Shown here one piece after another: positions 51,575 through 60,840 of a DNA stretch of 64,000 bases. Each line of letters opens with the position of its first letter. The stretch's first letter is position 1. Made by a program: the position numbers and the translations under genes. A model generated the notes under the pieces. It saw only the letters and a program-made list of their open reading frames with translations, was not told where the DNA came from and made no database searches. The stretch spans positions 138,840-202,839 of the forward strand of contig NZ_JH976535.1 in NCBI RefSeq assembly GCF_000183545.2, read 5' to 3'. The stretch comes from Thermaerobacter subterraneus DSM 13965. Its GTDB lineage: Bacteria > Bacillota > Sulfobacillia > Thermaerobacterales > Thermaerobacteraceae.

Positions 51575-52491
51575 CGGCTCCGGCGGGGCGGGGCCGGGAC
51601 AGGGGAGGAATCCGGGGCCCCCGGCGCCGGCCCGCGACAGGGGGCGGCGCCGGGGGGCGCCCCCGCGCGGCGGCCCCCGGCGGGGCAGGGTTCCTCCAGG
51701 TGGAAGGGCGGCAGCCGGTGCTGGAGCTCCTGCGCAGCGGCCATCCCGTCCGGCACGTCTGGGTGGCCGCCGGGCGGCGGGGCGCGGCCCTGGCAGAGCT
51801 GGAGGCGCTGGCCCGCCGCCGGGGCGTACCGGTCACCGAGATCGATCCGGCGGAGCTGCAGCGTCGCGTCCAGACCGAGGGACACCAGGGGGTCATCGCC
51901 CTGGCGGCCCCCTTGCCGCAACCGGACCCTCTGGATCTGCTGGAGGTGGCATCCCGGCGGCGCGAGCCTCCTTTGCTGGTGATCTGCGCCGGAATCCAGG
52001 ACCCGCACAATCTGGGTGCCGTCTTCCGCTCGGCGGAGGCGGCGGGGGCCCATGGCGCGGTGGTCCCGGTCCATCGCAGCGCGCCGCTGGGGCCCACGGC
52101 GTTCAAGAGCTCTGCCGGTGCCCTGGTGCACCTGGCGGTTGCCCAGGTGGCCAACCTCAATCAGGTGGTCCGCCGGTTCAAAGAACAAGGGGTCTGGGTG
52201 GTGGCGGCCGACCCGGAAGGGGCCCAGCCCTATGACCAGTGGGACTGGACCCGGCCCACGGCGCTGGTCCTGGGCAGCGAGGGCCGGGGCATCCCCCCGC
52301 TGCTGCTCCGGCAGTGCGACGGCCGGGTCTTCATCCCCATGGCCGGGAAGGTGGCGTCCCTCAACGTATCGGTGGCCGCCGGCATCCTGCTGTTCGAGGC
52401 GGCGCGCCAGCGCCGGCAGCGCGGCGCGGCTCCCGGCGGAACCGGCGGCAGCGGTCCGGCAGGGGGAAGCGGGACCCGCCCGCATCCTTGA
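51571..52491 (+). CDS. rlmB: 23S rRNA (guanosine-2251-2'-O)-methyltransferase RlmB
   Basis: A SpoU-class methyltransferase for the ribosomal P loop. 306 residues from GTG 51571, overlapping the cysS stop. A basic, Gly/Arg-rich stretch of about 40 residues precedes the substrate-binding domain (VEGRQPVLELLRSGHPVRHV) and the SPOUT core: GIQDPHNLGAVFRSAEAAGA, VLGSEGRGIPPLL and PMAGKVASLNVSVAAGILLF. Its stop codon lies inside the -35 box of the sigH promoter. No mrnC is present between cysS and rlmB. Confidence 0.95.
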   Translation: MTAPAGRGRDRGGIRGPRRRPATGGGAGGRPRAAAPGGAGFLQVEGRQPVLELLRSGHPVRHVWVAAGRRGAALAELEALARRRGVPVTEIDPAELQRRVQTEGHQGVIALAAPLPQPDPLDLLEVASRRREPPLLVICAGIQDPHNLGAVFRSAEAAGAHGAVVPVHRSAPLGPTAFKSSAGALVHLAVAQVANLNQVVRRFKEQGVWVVAADPEGAQPYDQWDWTRPTALVLGSEGRGIPPLLLRQCDGRVFIPMAGKVASLNVSVAAGILLFEAARQRRQRGAAPGGTGGSGPAGGSGTRPHP

Positions 52492-52517
52492 CGCTTGTCG
52501 AAGCACGCCAGTATAAT
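52488..52517 (+). promoter_or_regulatory. sigH promoter, overlapping the rlmB stop
   Basis: TTGACG (52488-52493), 18 bp, TATAAT (52512-52517). The TGA stop of rlmB (52489-52491) is part of the -35. The leader to sigH is about 185 nt long. Confidence 0.85.
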
Positions 52518-52709
52518 GGCCTTGCGATTTGTCCACATGTAGATTCCGACCAGGAAGCTTTCCGTCCCGTAGGCGCCATCACCGGTCGGTATTTCCGCAA
52601 CTTCGCGCATATCATGGGAGCAAAACCGGTTGTCGGGTACCCGCCCTTACGGCAAACCCTCGTTGCGCGCGGACCCCGCTAGCCGCCGTGACCCTGTCTG
52701 ACGGAGGCG

Positions 52710-53393
52710 ATGGAGACGGTGAACGCCCAGGCGCATGCGTCTTCACTGGTAGATCGGGATCTGGACCGGATGGAAGATGAAGAAATCGTCGAAATCGCCC
52801 GGCAGGGAAACCCGGAGGCGCTGGAATACCTCATCGGAAAGTACAAGAATTTCGTCCGCGCCAAAGCGCGCTCCTATTTTCTGGTGGGCGCCGACCGGGA
52901 AGACATCATCCAGGAGGGCATGATTGGGCTTTACAAGGCCATCCGTGATTTCCGCAGCGATAAGCTGTCGTCCTTCAGGGCCTTTGCTGAGCTTTGCATC
53001 ACGCGCCAGATCATTACGGCCATCAAAACGGCCACGCGCCAGAAGCATATTCCCTTGAATTCTTATGTATCGCTCAACAAGCCCATTTATGATGAGGATT
53101 CGGACCGAACCTTGCTGGATATCATCTCCGGGTCGCGGGTGACGGATCCGGAGGAGCTGTTCATCAGCCGGGAAGAGTTTGGCGACATCGAGCAGAAGAT
53201 GGGCGAAATCCTGAGCGAGCTGGAGTGGCGGGTGCTGATCGCCTACCTGGATGGCAAATCGTATCAGGAGATCGCCGATGAGCTCAACCGGCACGTCAAG
53301 TCCATCGACAACGCCCTCCAGCGGGTCAAGCGGAAGCTGGAGCGCTATATCGAATCGCGCAATCAGCAGCTGGACCAGCCGGCCCGGGCTTGA
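52710..53393 (+). CDS. sigH: RNA polymerase sigma-H factor (Spo0H)
   Basis: An alternative sigma factor for the transition to stationary phase and early sporulation. 227 residues: region 2 (ALEYLIGKYKNFVRAKARSY, DREDIIQEGMIGLYKAIRDF, FRAFAELCITRQIITAIKTA) and region 4 (LSELEWRVLIAYLDGKSYQE, HVKSIDNALQRVKRKLERYI). ATG 52710 follows GGAGG very closely; GTG 52719 is an alternative. Its codon use is richer in A/T than that of its neighbours. It has its own promoter and is 330 bp from the tRNA genes. Confidence 0.96.
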   Translation: METVNAQAHASSLVDRDLDRMEDEEIVEIARQGNPEALEYLIGKYKNFVRAKARSYFLVGADREDIIQEGMIGLYKAIRDFRSDKLSSFRAFAELCITRQIITAIKTATRQKHIPLNSYVSLNKPIYDEDSDRTLLDIISGSRVTDPEELFISREEFGDIEQKMGEILSELEWRVLIAYLDGKSYQEIADELNRHVKSIDNALQRVKRKLERYIESRNQQLDQPARA

Positions 53394-53723
53394 AGCCCGG
53401 GCCGGCTGCACTGGCGGGGCCGCCGGGGTGCGTGGAAGCCGCGCGGGGAAAGGGCGGGCCGGGGCGCGCGTGCGCACCCGGAGCGCGCCGGCACCGGCGC
53501 GGCCGGGGTCCGCCAGGGCGGGTGCGGGTGCGGCCCGGCGACGGGAGCACGGCGGCGAGCGCGCCGGCACCGCCCGGGGGCGTCCCCTGGGGTGTCGCCG
53601 CGTGGGCCGCCTGCATCGGGGCGCTTCCCGGGCGGTGGCGTTTTCTCGGACGGCCGGGAGCCCCGGGAGCCAGTTGCGAGGGGGCGACTCCCGTGGTATC
53701 ATCGGTCTTGCGGTTGGATCCGT
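53394..53723. other. Intergenic region between sigH and the tRNA cluster
   Basis: 330 bp, GC-rich, with no gene I can support and no clear terminator. The promoter of tRNA-Thr(TGT) lies at its right end. GCGCGC-type inverted repeats are common here but not distinctive. Confidence 0.45.
53674..53702 (+). promoter_or_regulatory. Promoter of tRNA-Thr(TGT)
   Basis: TTGCGA (53674-53679), 17 bp, TATCAT (53697-53702). The predicted start lies about 15 bp before the tRNA. Confidence 0.65.
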
Positions 53724-53795
53724 GCTGGCGTAGCTCAACGGTAGAGCAGCCGCCTTGTAAGCGGCAGGTTGTCGGTTCGAATCCGTCCGCCAGCT
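53724..53795 (+). tRNA. tRNA-Thr (anticodon TGT)
   Basis: The acceptor GCTGGCG pairs with CGCCAGC, the anticodon stem is GCCGC/GCGGC, and the loop CTTGTAA has TGT at 53756-53758. The T stem GTCGG/CCGTC has one T-T mismatch. CCA is not encoded (CCG follows the discriminator). Confidence 0.94.
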
Positions 53796-53828
53796 CCGAT
53801 CGCCTTCCCCGGGGTCGCTTGACAGGCC

Positions 53829-53837
53829 TGATATAAT
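53829..53837 (+). promoter_or_regulatory. Extended -10 promoter of tRNA-Tyr
   Basis: TGATATAAT forms an extended -10 (TGnTATAAT). TTGACA lies only 7 bp upstream, so it cannot be the -35 of this box. It probably drives tRNA-Tyr and tRNA-fMet. Confidence 0.6.
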
Positions 53838-53901
53838 GAGAATCGGCGTTCGGCCCAGCGGTCGCCCGGTGGGACGGCCGCGGCGGGACGAGCGCAGGCA
53901 T

Positions 53902-53984
53902 GGAGAGGTACCGAAGCGGCCAAACGGGGCAGACTGTAAATCTGCTGGCTTACGCCTTCGCTGGTTCGAATCCAGCCCTCTCCA
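53902..53984 (+). tRNA. tRNA-Tyr (anticodon GTA)
   Basis: A class II tRNA with a long variable arm. The acceptor GGAGAGG pairs with CCTCTCC, the anticodon stem is GCAGA/TCTGC, and the loop CTGTAAA has GTA at 53936-53938. The T arm is CTGGTTCGAATCCAG. CCA is not encoded. Confidence 0.95.
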
Positions 53985-53989
53985 CACGA

Positions 53990-54066
<77 letters not shown>

Positions 54067-54103
54067 TTTGATTGTTGTCTGTGGGCCTGTGAAGCGGCCC
54101 CGG

Positions 54104-54176
54104 GCTGCCGTAGCTCAGTCGGTAGAGCACAGCCATGGTAAGGCTGGTGTCGGCGGTTCGATTCCGCCCGGCAGCT
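54104..54176 (+). tRNA. tRNA-Thr (anticodon GGT)
   Basis: The acceptor GCTGCCG pairs with CGGCAGC, the anticodon stem is CAGCC/GGCTG, and the loop ATGGTAA has GGT at 54137-54139. CCA is not encoded (CAA follows). Together with the CGT and TGT genes it reads all threonine codons. Confidence 0.95.
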
Positions 54177-54190
54177 CAAGGAAGGTGTGA

Positions 54191-54216
54191 TGGCCCCCGC
54201 CGTGGCGCGGGGGCCA
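54191..54216 (+). terminator. Terminator after the tRNA cluster
   Basis: Perfect 10-bp stem TGGCCCCCGC/GCGGGGGCCA (54191-54200, 54207-54216) with a CGTGGC loop, followed by TGCCGTTTCTG. The T tract is weak. Confidence 0.6.
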
Positions 54217-54357
54217 TGCCGTTTCTGCCCGCGGCGGGGCATCCTGAAGGGCGGGCGCCAGCGGTGGGCGGTGCGGGAAGCCCCCGTCGGCAAGGGACCC
54301 GGGGGCGGGGGCTCGTCCGGGCCCGGCCGGCTGGCCATTTCCTCCTCTGCCGTCCGC

Positions 54358-54386
54358 TTGTCCCACCCCATCCAGTTCAGTACAAT
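54358..54386 (+). promoter_or_regulatory. tuf promoter
   Basis: TTGTCC (54358-54363), 17 bp, TACAAT (54381-54386), about 60 bp before the tuf start codon. Confidence 0.7.
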
Positions 54387-54447
54387 AGAGCCGCTTATTT
54401 TGGGCGAATGCCTGCAATCTCCGTGCAGATCGGGAGGGTGTGGCCCC

Positions 54448-55635
<1,188 letters not shown>

Positions 55636-55688
55636 GTCGCTGCCGGCGAGCAGGCAGGCTTTCCGGCGGCGAGCGGGGCAGGCCGTCT

Positions 55689-55717
55689 TTGACAGGCGTC
55701 CTGCCCCGTGCTACATT
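55689..55717 (+). promoter_or_regulatory. rpmG promoter
   Basis: TTGACA (55689-55694), 17 bp, TACATT (55712-55717), giving a leader of about 150 nt to rpmG. Confidence 0.75.
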
Positions 55718-55873
55718 CAGTGGGGCAAACGGCAGGGCCGCCTGCCCCGCTGCGCTTTCAGCCTGCCGGCCGCACCGGTACCTGTCCTCCCTGGCGCAGT
55801 GCACCGTCATCGCATCCTCGCGGTGAAGGGAGGGTGGGGCGGGTCCGGGCGGGCGGCCGTGGAGGAATGAGCC

Positions 55874-56023
55874 ATGCGCGTCGTCATCAACCTGGAATGC
55901 AGCGAGTGCAAGCGGCGGAACTACGCCACCACCAAGAACAAGCGCACCCACACCTCGCGGCTGGAGCTGCGCAAGTACTGCAAGTGGTGCGGTCGTCACA
56001 CCGTTCACCGCGAGACCCGTTGA
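55874..56023 (+). CDS. rpmG: 50S ribosomal protein L33
   Basis: A 49-residue ribosomal protein from ATG 55874 after GGAGGAATGAGCC. It starts [20 protein letters not shown] and ends [16 protein letters not shown]. The two CxxC pairs make this the zinc-binding L33 form. Its position before tRNA-Trp, secE and nusG is standard. Confidence 0.97.
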   Translation: MRVVINLECSECKRRNYATTKNKRTHTSRLELRKYCKWCGRHTVHRETR

Positions 56024-56209
56024 TCCTTGACGGCAAGGGTGGGGTCTGCAGGCGCCGGAGCGGGGGGCGTGGCGGCAGGCGGCCTGGCCCGAGGCCGGTG
56101 ACGCCAGCGCCAGGCCCCGGCCCGGTGCCGCCGGATGAGCCCGGCCCTTCCCGGCAAGGCCCCCAGTCCGGGACAGCGCCCTCCGGCCCCCTGGCCGTCG
56201 TGCCGGCAA

Positions 56210-56238
56210 TTGACCGCCCTGCAGGGGGCAGGTATAAT
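56210..56238 (+). promoter_or_regulatory. Promoter of tRNA-Trp
   Basis: TTGACC (56210-56215), 17 bp, TATAAT (56233-56238), about 55 bp before the tRNA. secE and nusG may be read from it too, as no strong promoter is seen further down. Confidence 0.85.
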
Positions 56239-56293
56239 CAAAGCGCTCCGGGTTTCTGTTCCGGGCTGTGGTCGTAGTTTGCGCCGTATTCGC

Positions 56294-56371
56294 AGGCCCG
56301 TAGCTCGAACTGGTTAGAGCGGCGGACTCCAAATCCGCAGGTTGGGGGTTCGAATCCCTCCGGGCCTGCCA
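56294..56371 (+). tRNA. tRNA-Trp (anticodon CCA)
   Basis: The acceptor AGGCCCG pairs with CGGGCCT, the anticodon stem is GCGGA/TCCGC, and the loop CTCCAAA has CCA at 56329-56331. The 3' CCA is encoded at 56369-56371. Confidence 0.97.
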
Positions 56372-56529
56372 TCTTTCTTTCCGCTTCCCAATGCGTCTCT
56401 GTGCCTGCGGTCCTGCCGTGCGCAGCCGCTGCGTGCAGCCAGGGAGCAGGTGCGTGGGTTGGGGACGTGGATTGTAAAACTCATCATGGCCAGGGCTTTC
56501 TTTTTTTGCCCTTGTGAGGTGACGGTGCC

Positions 56530-56823
56530 ATGGCGCGGCAGCGCGGATCGGTCGCCCCACCGGCGGCGGGCAGCCGGCCGGCCGGGGCGGCAGGAAGGGA
56601 TGCAGCGATGGGCAGGCGGGTATCCGTGCGCGGGGCGGTGGAGAGGGTCGCCCGGTTCTTCCGCCAGACCGTAGCCGAGCTGCGCCGGGTGGTTTGGCCC
56701 AACCGCCAGCAGACCGTGACCTACACGGCGGTGGTGCTGGGCACCGTCGCCTTTCTGGCAGCCCTGATCTGGGTCGTGGATTTCGTGATCCGGCAGGTCA
56801 TCCAGCTGGTTTTGCCGGGTTGA
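56530..56823 (+). CDS. secE: Preprotein translocase subunit SecE
   Basis: A small membrane part of the SecYEG channel. 97 residues from ATG 56530 after GAGGTGACGG; ATG 56608 after GGAAGGGATG would give 71 residues, nearer the family size. The core is ARFFRQTVAELRRVVWPNRQ, with the conserved amphipathic helix and VVWP motif, then one membrane segment (TAVVLGTVAFLAALIWVVDF). A T-rich run (TTTCTTTTTTT) lies 15-25 bp before the ATG. Confidence 0.93.
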   Translation: MARQRGSVAPPAAGSRPAGAAGRDAAMGRRVSVRGAVERVARFFRQTVAELRRVVWPNRQQTVTYTAVVLGTVAFLAALIWVVDFVIRQVIQLVLPG

Positions 56824-57272
56824 TCCAGACATTGACCCATGGCGGCCATCGCAGGGGGATCATCCGGCGCCCCTTCCCGGCTTGAACGGGCAAGCCGTCA
56901 CGGCTCAGCCGCTGCCGGCGCGGCGCCGCCCCTGCAGCAAGGGCCGGCCGGTGTGATACGCCCGGCGAAGCCGATGCGATACGCCCGGTAGTGTGGGAAG
57001 GGGCGGGCCCTTCCCGCTGCGGCCATTCCGGTTGCCGTGGCCGGTGGCCCGCGCCAGCTCGCTGCAGCGCCGGCCGGCGACGGGTGCCTTCACCAGGGCG
57101 GCACCGCCGGGCGAACCGGCGGCCGGGCGGGCCCGGCGGGCCGGGCAAGGGGACCCGGAAGCGGGCGACGAGCCGGGTAAGGTGACCCGGGAGCCGGGGG
57201 ATCAGGGCAGGTGCGGCAGGCGGTACCGGCACAAGGCGAAGGGGGTGACGGGTTCCTCGGGAACCCGCGACC
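56824..57272. other. Non-coding spacer between secE and nusG with repeats
   Basis: 449 bp where these two genes are usually adjacent. It contains a 19-bp imperfect repeat (56947-56965 and 56970-56988, both ending GATACGCCCGG), a 26-bp imperfect repeat with period 32 (57140-57165 and 57172-57197, GCCGGGYAAGGKGACCCGG), and a hairpin just before nusG (57250-57266). I see no gene or clear promoter. Confidence 0.6.
57250..57266 (+). promoter_or_regulatory. Hairpin directly before the nusG start
   Basis: GGGTTCC-TCG-GGAACCC is a perfect 7-bp stem with a 3-nt loop, ending 6 nt before the ATG at 57273. It covers the place where a ribosome site would lie, so it may limit translation. Confidence 0.45.
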
Positions 57273-57983
57273 ATGGTGCGAGAGCGGCATGCGGAAGAAT
57301 TCCGATCCGACGAGCCGGGGACCGGCGGGGCACTGGACGGGCCCGCCGCGCCAGGACGCGGCGATGGAGCGGCAGGGGCCGCCGCGGGAGACGGCCCGGA
57401 GGCGGCCGGCCGGGAAACGGTCCCGGAGAGCACGGGCCAGCCGCCGGCCCCGAGCGACCCCCGCCGGCAATGGTACGTGATCCACACCTACTCCGGATAC
57501 GAGAACAAGGTCAAGGCGAACATCGAGAAGCGCGTGCGCACCATGGGCATGCAGGACAAGATCTTCGAGGTCCTTGTTCCCACCGAGGAGGCCATCGAGG
57601 TCAAAGACGGCAAGCGGCGCACCGTGCAGCGCAAGGTCTTCCCGGGGTACGTGCTGGTCGACATGATCATGACCGACGACTCCTGGTATGTGGTGCGCAA
57701 CACGCCGGGGGTTACGGGCTTCGTGGGGGCCGGGAGCAAGCCCACGCCCCTTCTGCCGTCGGAGGTCGAGCAGATCCGCCGGCAGATGGGCGTCGACGAA
57801 CCGCGGCCGCTCATCCGGTTCGAGGTGGGCGAGTCCGTCAAGGTGGCCGACGGGCCCTTCGAGGGCTTCATCGGCCAGGTGGAGACCATCGACCACCAGA
57901 AGGGCAAGCTGCGGGTCCTGGTCTCCATGTTCGGCCGGGAAACTCCGGTGGAGCTGGACTTCACCCAGGTCGAGAAGCTTTAA
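57273..57983 (+). CDS. nusG: Transcription termination/antitermination factor NusG
   Basis: Binds RNA polymerase and sets pausing and Rho action. 236 residues: a non-conserved, acidic Gly/Ala/Pro extension of about 65 residues, then the NGN domain (QWYVIHTYSGYENKVKANIE, RKVFPGYVLVDMIM, NTPGVTGFVG) and the KOW domain (VKVADGPFEGFIGQVETIDH). Usual NusG proteins have about 175-180 residues. ATG 57273 is the only credible start in frame before the domain, but it has only a weak ribosome site behind a hairpin. Confidence 0.93.
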   Translation: MVRERHAEEFRSDEPGTGGALDGPAAPGRGDGAAGAAAGDGPEAAGRETVPESTGQPPAPSDPRRQWYVIHTYSGYENKVKANIEKRVRTMGMQDKIFEVLVPTEEAIEVKDGKRRTVQRKVFPGYVLVDMIMTDDSWYVVRNTPGVTGFVGAGSKPTPLLPSEVEQIRRQMGVDEPRPLIRFEVGESVKVADGPFEGFIGQVETIDHQKGKLRVLVSMFGRETPVELDFTQVEKL

Positions 57984-58123
57984 TGGTGCAGTGACCGTGG
58001 CCGCCCGCCCGGTGCCGGCCGGCGGCTTCCGTGCGGTCCGGCGGGCCGGACCCTGGTGCAGGTGCCGGCCGCGGGACCCGCGGCCGGCGGGCGGGACGCT
58101 GCGGGAGCGGGAGGAGAGGCGAC

Positions 58124-58552
58124 GTGGCCAAGAAGGTCATCGGCAAGATCAAGCTGCAGATTCCGGCCGGCAAGGCCACACCGGCGCCGCCGGTCGGTCC
58201 GGCTTTGGGCCAGCATGGCGTCAACATCATGGCCTTCACCAAGGAGTTCAACGAGCGCACCAAGGACCAGGTGGGCCTGATCATCCCCGTGGAGATTACG
58301 GTCTACCAGGACCGGTCCTTCACCTTCATCACCAAGACGCCCCCGGCCTCCATCCTGCTGGCCCGGGCGGCGGGCGTCGAGAAGGGGTCGGGCGCGCCCA
58401 ACAAGAACAAGGTCGGCCGCGTCACCCGGAAGCAGATCCGGGAGATCGCGGAGCTCAAGATGCCCGATCTGAACGCGGCGGACGTGGAAGCCGCCATGCG
58501 GCTGATCGAGGGCACCGCCCGCAGCATGGGCATCGAAGTGGTCGAGGCCTGA
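58124..58552 (+). CDS. rplK: 50S ribosomal protein L11
   Basis: Part of the GTPase-associated centre, binding 23S rRNA near the L10-L12 stalk. 142 residues from GTG 58124 after [31 protein letters not shown], the proline-rich N-terminal part, and [17 protein letters not shown] are typical. It follows nusG after 140 bp and precedes rplA. Confidence 0.97.
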   Translation: MAKKVIGKIKLQIPAGKATPAPPVGPALGQHGVNIMAFTKEFNERTKDQVGLIIPVEITVYQDRSFTFITKTPPASILLARAAGVEKGSGAPNKNKVGRVTRKQIREIAELKMPDLNAADVEAAMRLIEGTARSMGIEVVEA

Positions 58553-58650
58553 CGCGGGCCCGCCCCGAGCCTGATCGGCCTGTTCTTCCATGAATCACCT
58601 GTGGGAGACGGCTGCAAGGCCGTCGTCCGGACCACGGAGGTGGATCTTGT

Positions 58651-59352
58651 ATGCCGAAGCACGGCAAGCGCTATCGGGGTGCGGCGGCCCAGGTGGACCG
58701 CCAGCGCCTCTACGAGCCCGAAGAGGCCCTGGCCAAGGTGAAGGAGCTGGCCTCGGCCCGCTTTGACGAGACGGTGGAGGTGGCCCTGCGCCTGGGCGTG
58801 GATCCGCGCCACGCGGACCAGGTGGTGCGCGGCACCGTCACCCTGCCCCACGGCACCGGCCGGACCGTGCGGGTGCTGGTCTTTGCCAAGGGCGAGCCGG
58901 CCAAGGCCGCCGAGGCGGCCGGCGCCGACGTCGTGGGGGCGGAAGAGCTGGCCGAGCGCATCCAGCAGGGCTGGCTGGACTTCGACGTGGCCATCGCCAC
59001 CCCCGACATGATGGGTGTGGTGGGGCGTCTGGGCCGCATCCTGGGCCCGCGCGGGCTGATGCCCAACCCCAAGACGGGGACCGTGACCTTCGAGGTGGCC
59101 GACGCGGTGCGGGAGTTCAAGGCCGGTAAGGTGGAGTTCCGCACCGACAAGGCGGGCAACGTCCACGTCCCCATCGGCAAGGTGTCCTTCACCGTCGAAC
59201 AGCTCAAGGAGAACCTGGATGCCCTGGTTGAGGCCGTGGTGCGGGCCCGCCCCGCGGCAGCGAAGGGCCAGTACATCCGCTCGGTCACGGTCTCGTCCAC
59301 CATGGGTCCGGGCATCCGCATCCGCCCGACGGCCGTCGGGCAGGTGGCTTGA
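58651..59352 (+). CDS. rplA: 50S ribosomal protein L1
   Basis: Forms the L1 stalk that helps release tRNA. 233 residues from ATG 58651 after [51 protein letters not shown] and [10 protein letters not shown] are family signatures. In many bacteria L1 also represses its own operon by binding the mRNA. A terminator-like hairpin follows. Confidence 0.97.
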   Translation: MPKHGKRYRGAAAQVDRQRLYEPEEALAKVKELASARFDETVEVALRLGVDPRHADQVVRGTVTLPHGTGRTVRVLVFAKGEPAKAAEAAGADVVGAEELAERIQQGWLDFDVAIATPDMMGVVGRLGRILGPRGLMPNPKTGTVTFEVADAVREFKAGKVEFRTDKAGNVHVPIGKVSFTVEQLKENLDALVEAVVRARPAAAKGQYIRSVTVSSTMGPGIRIRPTAVGQVA

Positions 59353-59357
59353 CATCT

Positions 59358-59387
59358 TTCGGCCCGAGGGCTTGCTCCGGGGCCGAA
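59358..59387 (+). terminator. Terminator-like hairpin after rplA
   Basis: TTCGGCCC (59358-59365) pairs with GGGCCGAA (59380-59387), and the following sequence GTTCTGGTTTCCTTTCTTC is T-rich. It may partly end the rplK-rplA transcript. Confidence 0.55.
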
Positions 59388-59416
59388 GTTCTGGTTTCCT
59401 TTCTTCACGGTGAGCA

Positions 59417-59733
59417 CGGCGGGCGGGCCGCCAGGCCCGCCCGCCGCAAGGCGTTACCGCAGACAGCAGGTGCCTGTGCTTAAAGGGCCGTCCGGGCCCG
59501 CCTGCCGAGGTAACGGTGACAGCCGGTCAGGACAGGCCCCATCGGACGATGGAGGCGCCCCGGTCACCTCCGGTCATGCCTGCTGACGGCCGTGCGGCCG
59601 GCGGGCGGCCGCGGCGGGGCGCCGTCCCCGGTGGCCGCGGCCTCGGGCCGCGGGGGCGGGTTCGACCCGCCGGGTCCTGACTCGAACCCGTGCTGCAACC
59701 GTACCCCGGCGGGAGCCGCCGGGGTTTCTTGTT
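59417..59733 (+). promoter_or_regulatory. rplJ leader (L10-type) with attenuator
   Basis: The 421-bp gap between rplA and rplJ contains a perfect 13-bp hairpin CGGCGGGCGGGCC/GGCCCGCCCGCCG (59417-59446) and, 40 bp before rplJ, an intrinsic terminator CCCCGGCGG-GAG-CCGCCGGGG followed by TTTCTTGTT (59704-59733). L10-L12 complexes control such leaders in Firmicutes, so attenuation by L10 is a reasonable inference. I see no convincing promoter in the gap. Confidence 0.65.
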
Positions 59734-59773
59734 CCCCGGCACCGGGCGGTCCGGCCCGGAAGGGGGTGACACC

Positions 59774-60301
59774 TTGCTCAACAGGGCCCAGAAGGAAGCG
59801 CTGGTGGAAGACCTGGCAGGCAAGTTGCAGCGCGCCCAGGGCGTGATCCTTACGGATTTCCGCGGGCTGAACGTGGCCGCGACCACGGAGCTGCGCCGGC
59901 GCCTGCGCGCCCAGGGCGTGGAGTACCGGGTCATCAAGAACACCCTGATCCGCCGGGCGGCGGAGAAGGCAGGCATCGAGGGCCTGGACCCCTTGCTGGA
60001 GGGGCCCACGGCCCTGGCCTTCGGCTTCGACGATCCGGTGGTGGCGGCCAAGGAGCTTTCCCGCTTCGCCCGGGAGTACAACCAGCTGCAGATCAAGGGC
60101 GGCCTCCTGGACGGCCGGATCATCGGTGTCAAGGAGGTCCAGCAGCTGGCCGACCTGCCCTCCCGGGAGGAGTTGCTGGCCAAGGTCATGGGCGGCATGC
60201 AGGCGCCCCTGTACGGCCTGGCCGGCGTCCTGGCGGCCACTCTGCGGTCCTTCGTCTACGCCGTCGACGCGCTGCGGCGCCAGCGGGAGGCGCAGGCCTG
60301 A
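59774..60301 (+). CDS. rplJ: 50S ribosomal protein L10
   Basis: The base of the L12 stalk. 175 residues from TTG 59774 after GAAGGGGGTGAC; the frame upstream runs into the terminator. AQGVILTDFRGLNVAATTEL, YRVIKNTLIRRAAEKAG and the C-terminal helices that hold L12 dimers (PLYGLAGVLAATLRSFVYAV) are clear. rplL follows. Confidence 0.96.
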   Translation: MLNRAQKEALVEDLAGKLQRAQGVILTDFRGLNVAATTELRRRLRAQGVEYRVIKNTLIRRAAEKAGIEGLDPLLEGPTALAFGFDDPVVAAKELSRFAREYNQLQIKGGLLDGRIIGVKEVQQLADLPSREELLAKVMGGMQAPLYGLAGVLAATLRSFVYAVDALRRQREAQA

Positions 60302-60379
60302 GCCGGTGCGTCCCGCTTAAGACCGGTGGCCGGACGGAATTCCGGCCACCCCAACATGACCCCACGAGGAGGGATTGCG

Positions 60380-60763
60380 GTGTCCAAGGTGCAGGAAGTG
60401 CTGGACATCGTGAAGGGCATGACCGTGCTGGAGCTGGCGGAGCTGGTCAAGAAGTTCGAGGAGGAGTTCGGCGTCTCCGCGGCGGCTCCGGTGGCGGTGG
60501 CCGCGCCCGCGGCCGCGGCGGGCGCCGCGGCTCCGGCGGCCGAGGAGGAGAAGACGGAGTTCAACGTCATCCTCAAGGACGTGGGCGCCAACAAGATCCA
60601 GGTCATCAAGGTCGTGCGCGAGCTGACGGGTCTCGGCCTGAAGGAAGCCAAGGACCTGGTGGACAACGCGCCCAAGCCGATCAAGGAGGGCGCCTCCAAG
60701 GAAGAGGCGGAGCAGATCAAGGCCAAGCTCGCCGAAGTGGGCGCCACGGTGGAGATCCAGTAA
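60380..60763 (+). CDS. rplL: 50S ribosomal protein L7/L12
   Basis: The flexible stalk protein that recruits translation GTPases. 127 residues from GTG 60380 after GAGGAGGG. An N-terminal dimer helix ([20 protein letters not shown]), an Ala/Pro hinge and the C-terminal domain ([20 protein letters not shown]) are complete. A hairpin attenuator follows before rpoB. Confidence 0.97.
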   Translation: MSKVQEVLDIVKGMTVLELAELVKKFEEEFGVSAAAPVAVAAPAAAAGAAAPAAEEEKTEFNVILKDVGANKIQVIKVVRELTGLGLKEAKDLVDNAPKPIKEGASKEEAEQIKAKLAEVGATVEIQ

Positions 60764-60794
60764 GACCGTGGGCTGGGGCGAGACGCTGGGTTGC

Positions 60795-60840
60795 GGCGCC
60801 GGTGCGGTCCTGCGGGGCGGCACCGGCGCCTACTCCTTTT
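60795..60840 (+). terminator. rplL-rpoB terminator or attenuator
   Basis: Perfect 11-bp stem GGCGCCGGTGC/GCACCGGCGCC (60795-60805, 60820-60830) with a 14-nt loop, followed by TACTCCTTTT. A partial terminator between rplL and rpoB is known in several bacteria. Confidence 0.75.

Noticed and set aside
53819-53824. TTGACA as -35 for the tRNA-Tyr promoter
   Set aside because: Only 7 bp separate it from TATAAT; an extended -10 explains the site better.
59349-59354. TTGACA at the rplA stop as a promoter for rplJ
   Set aside because: No -10 box exists 16-18 bp downstream.
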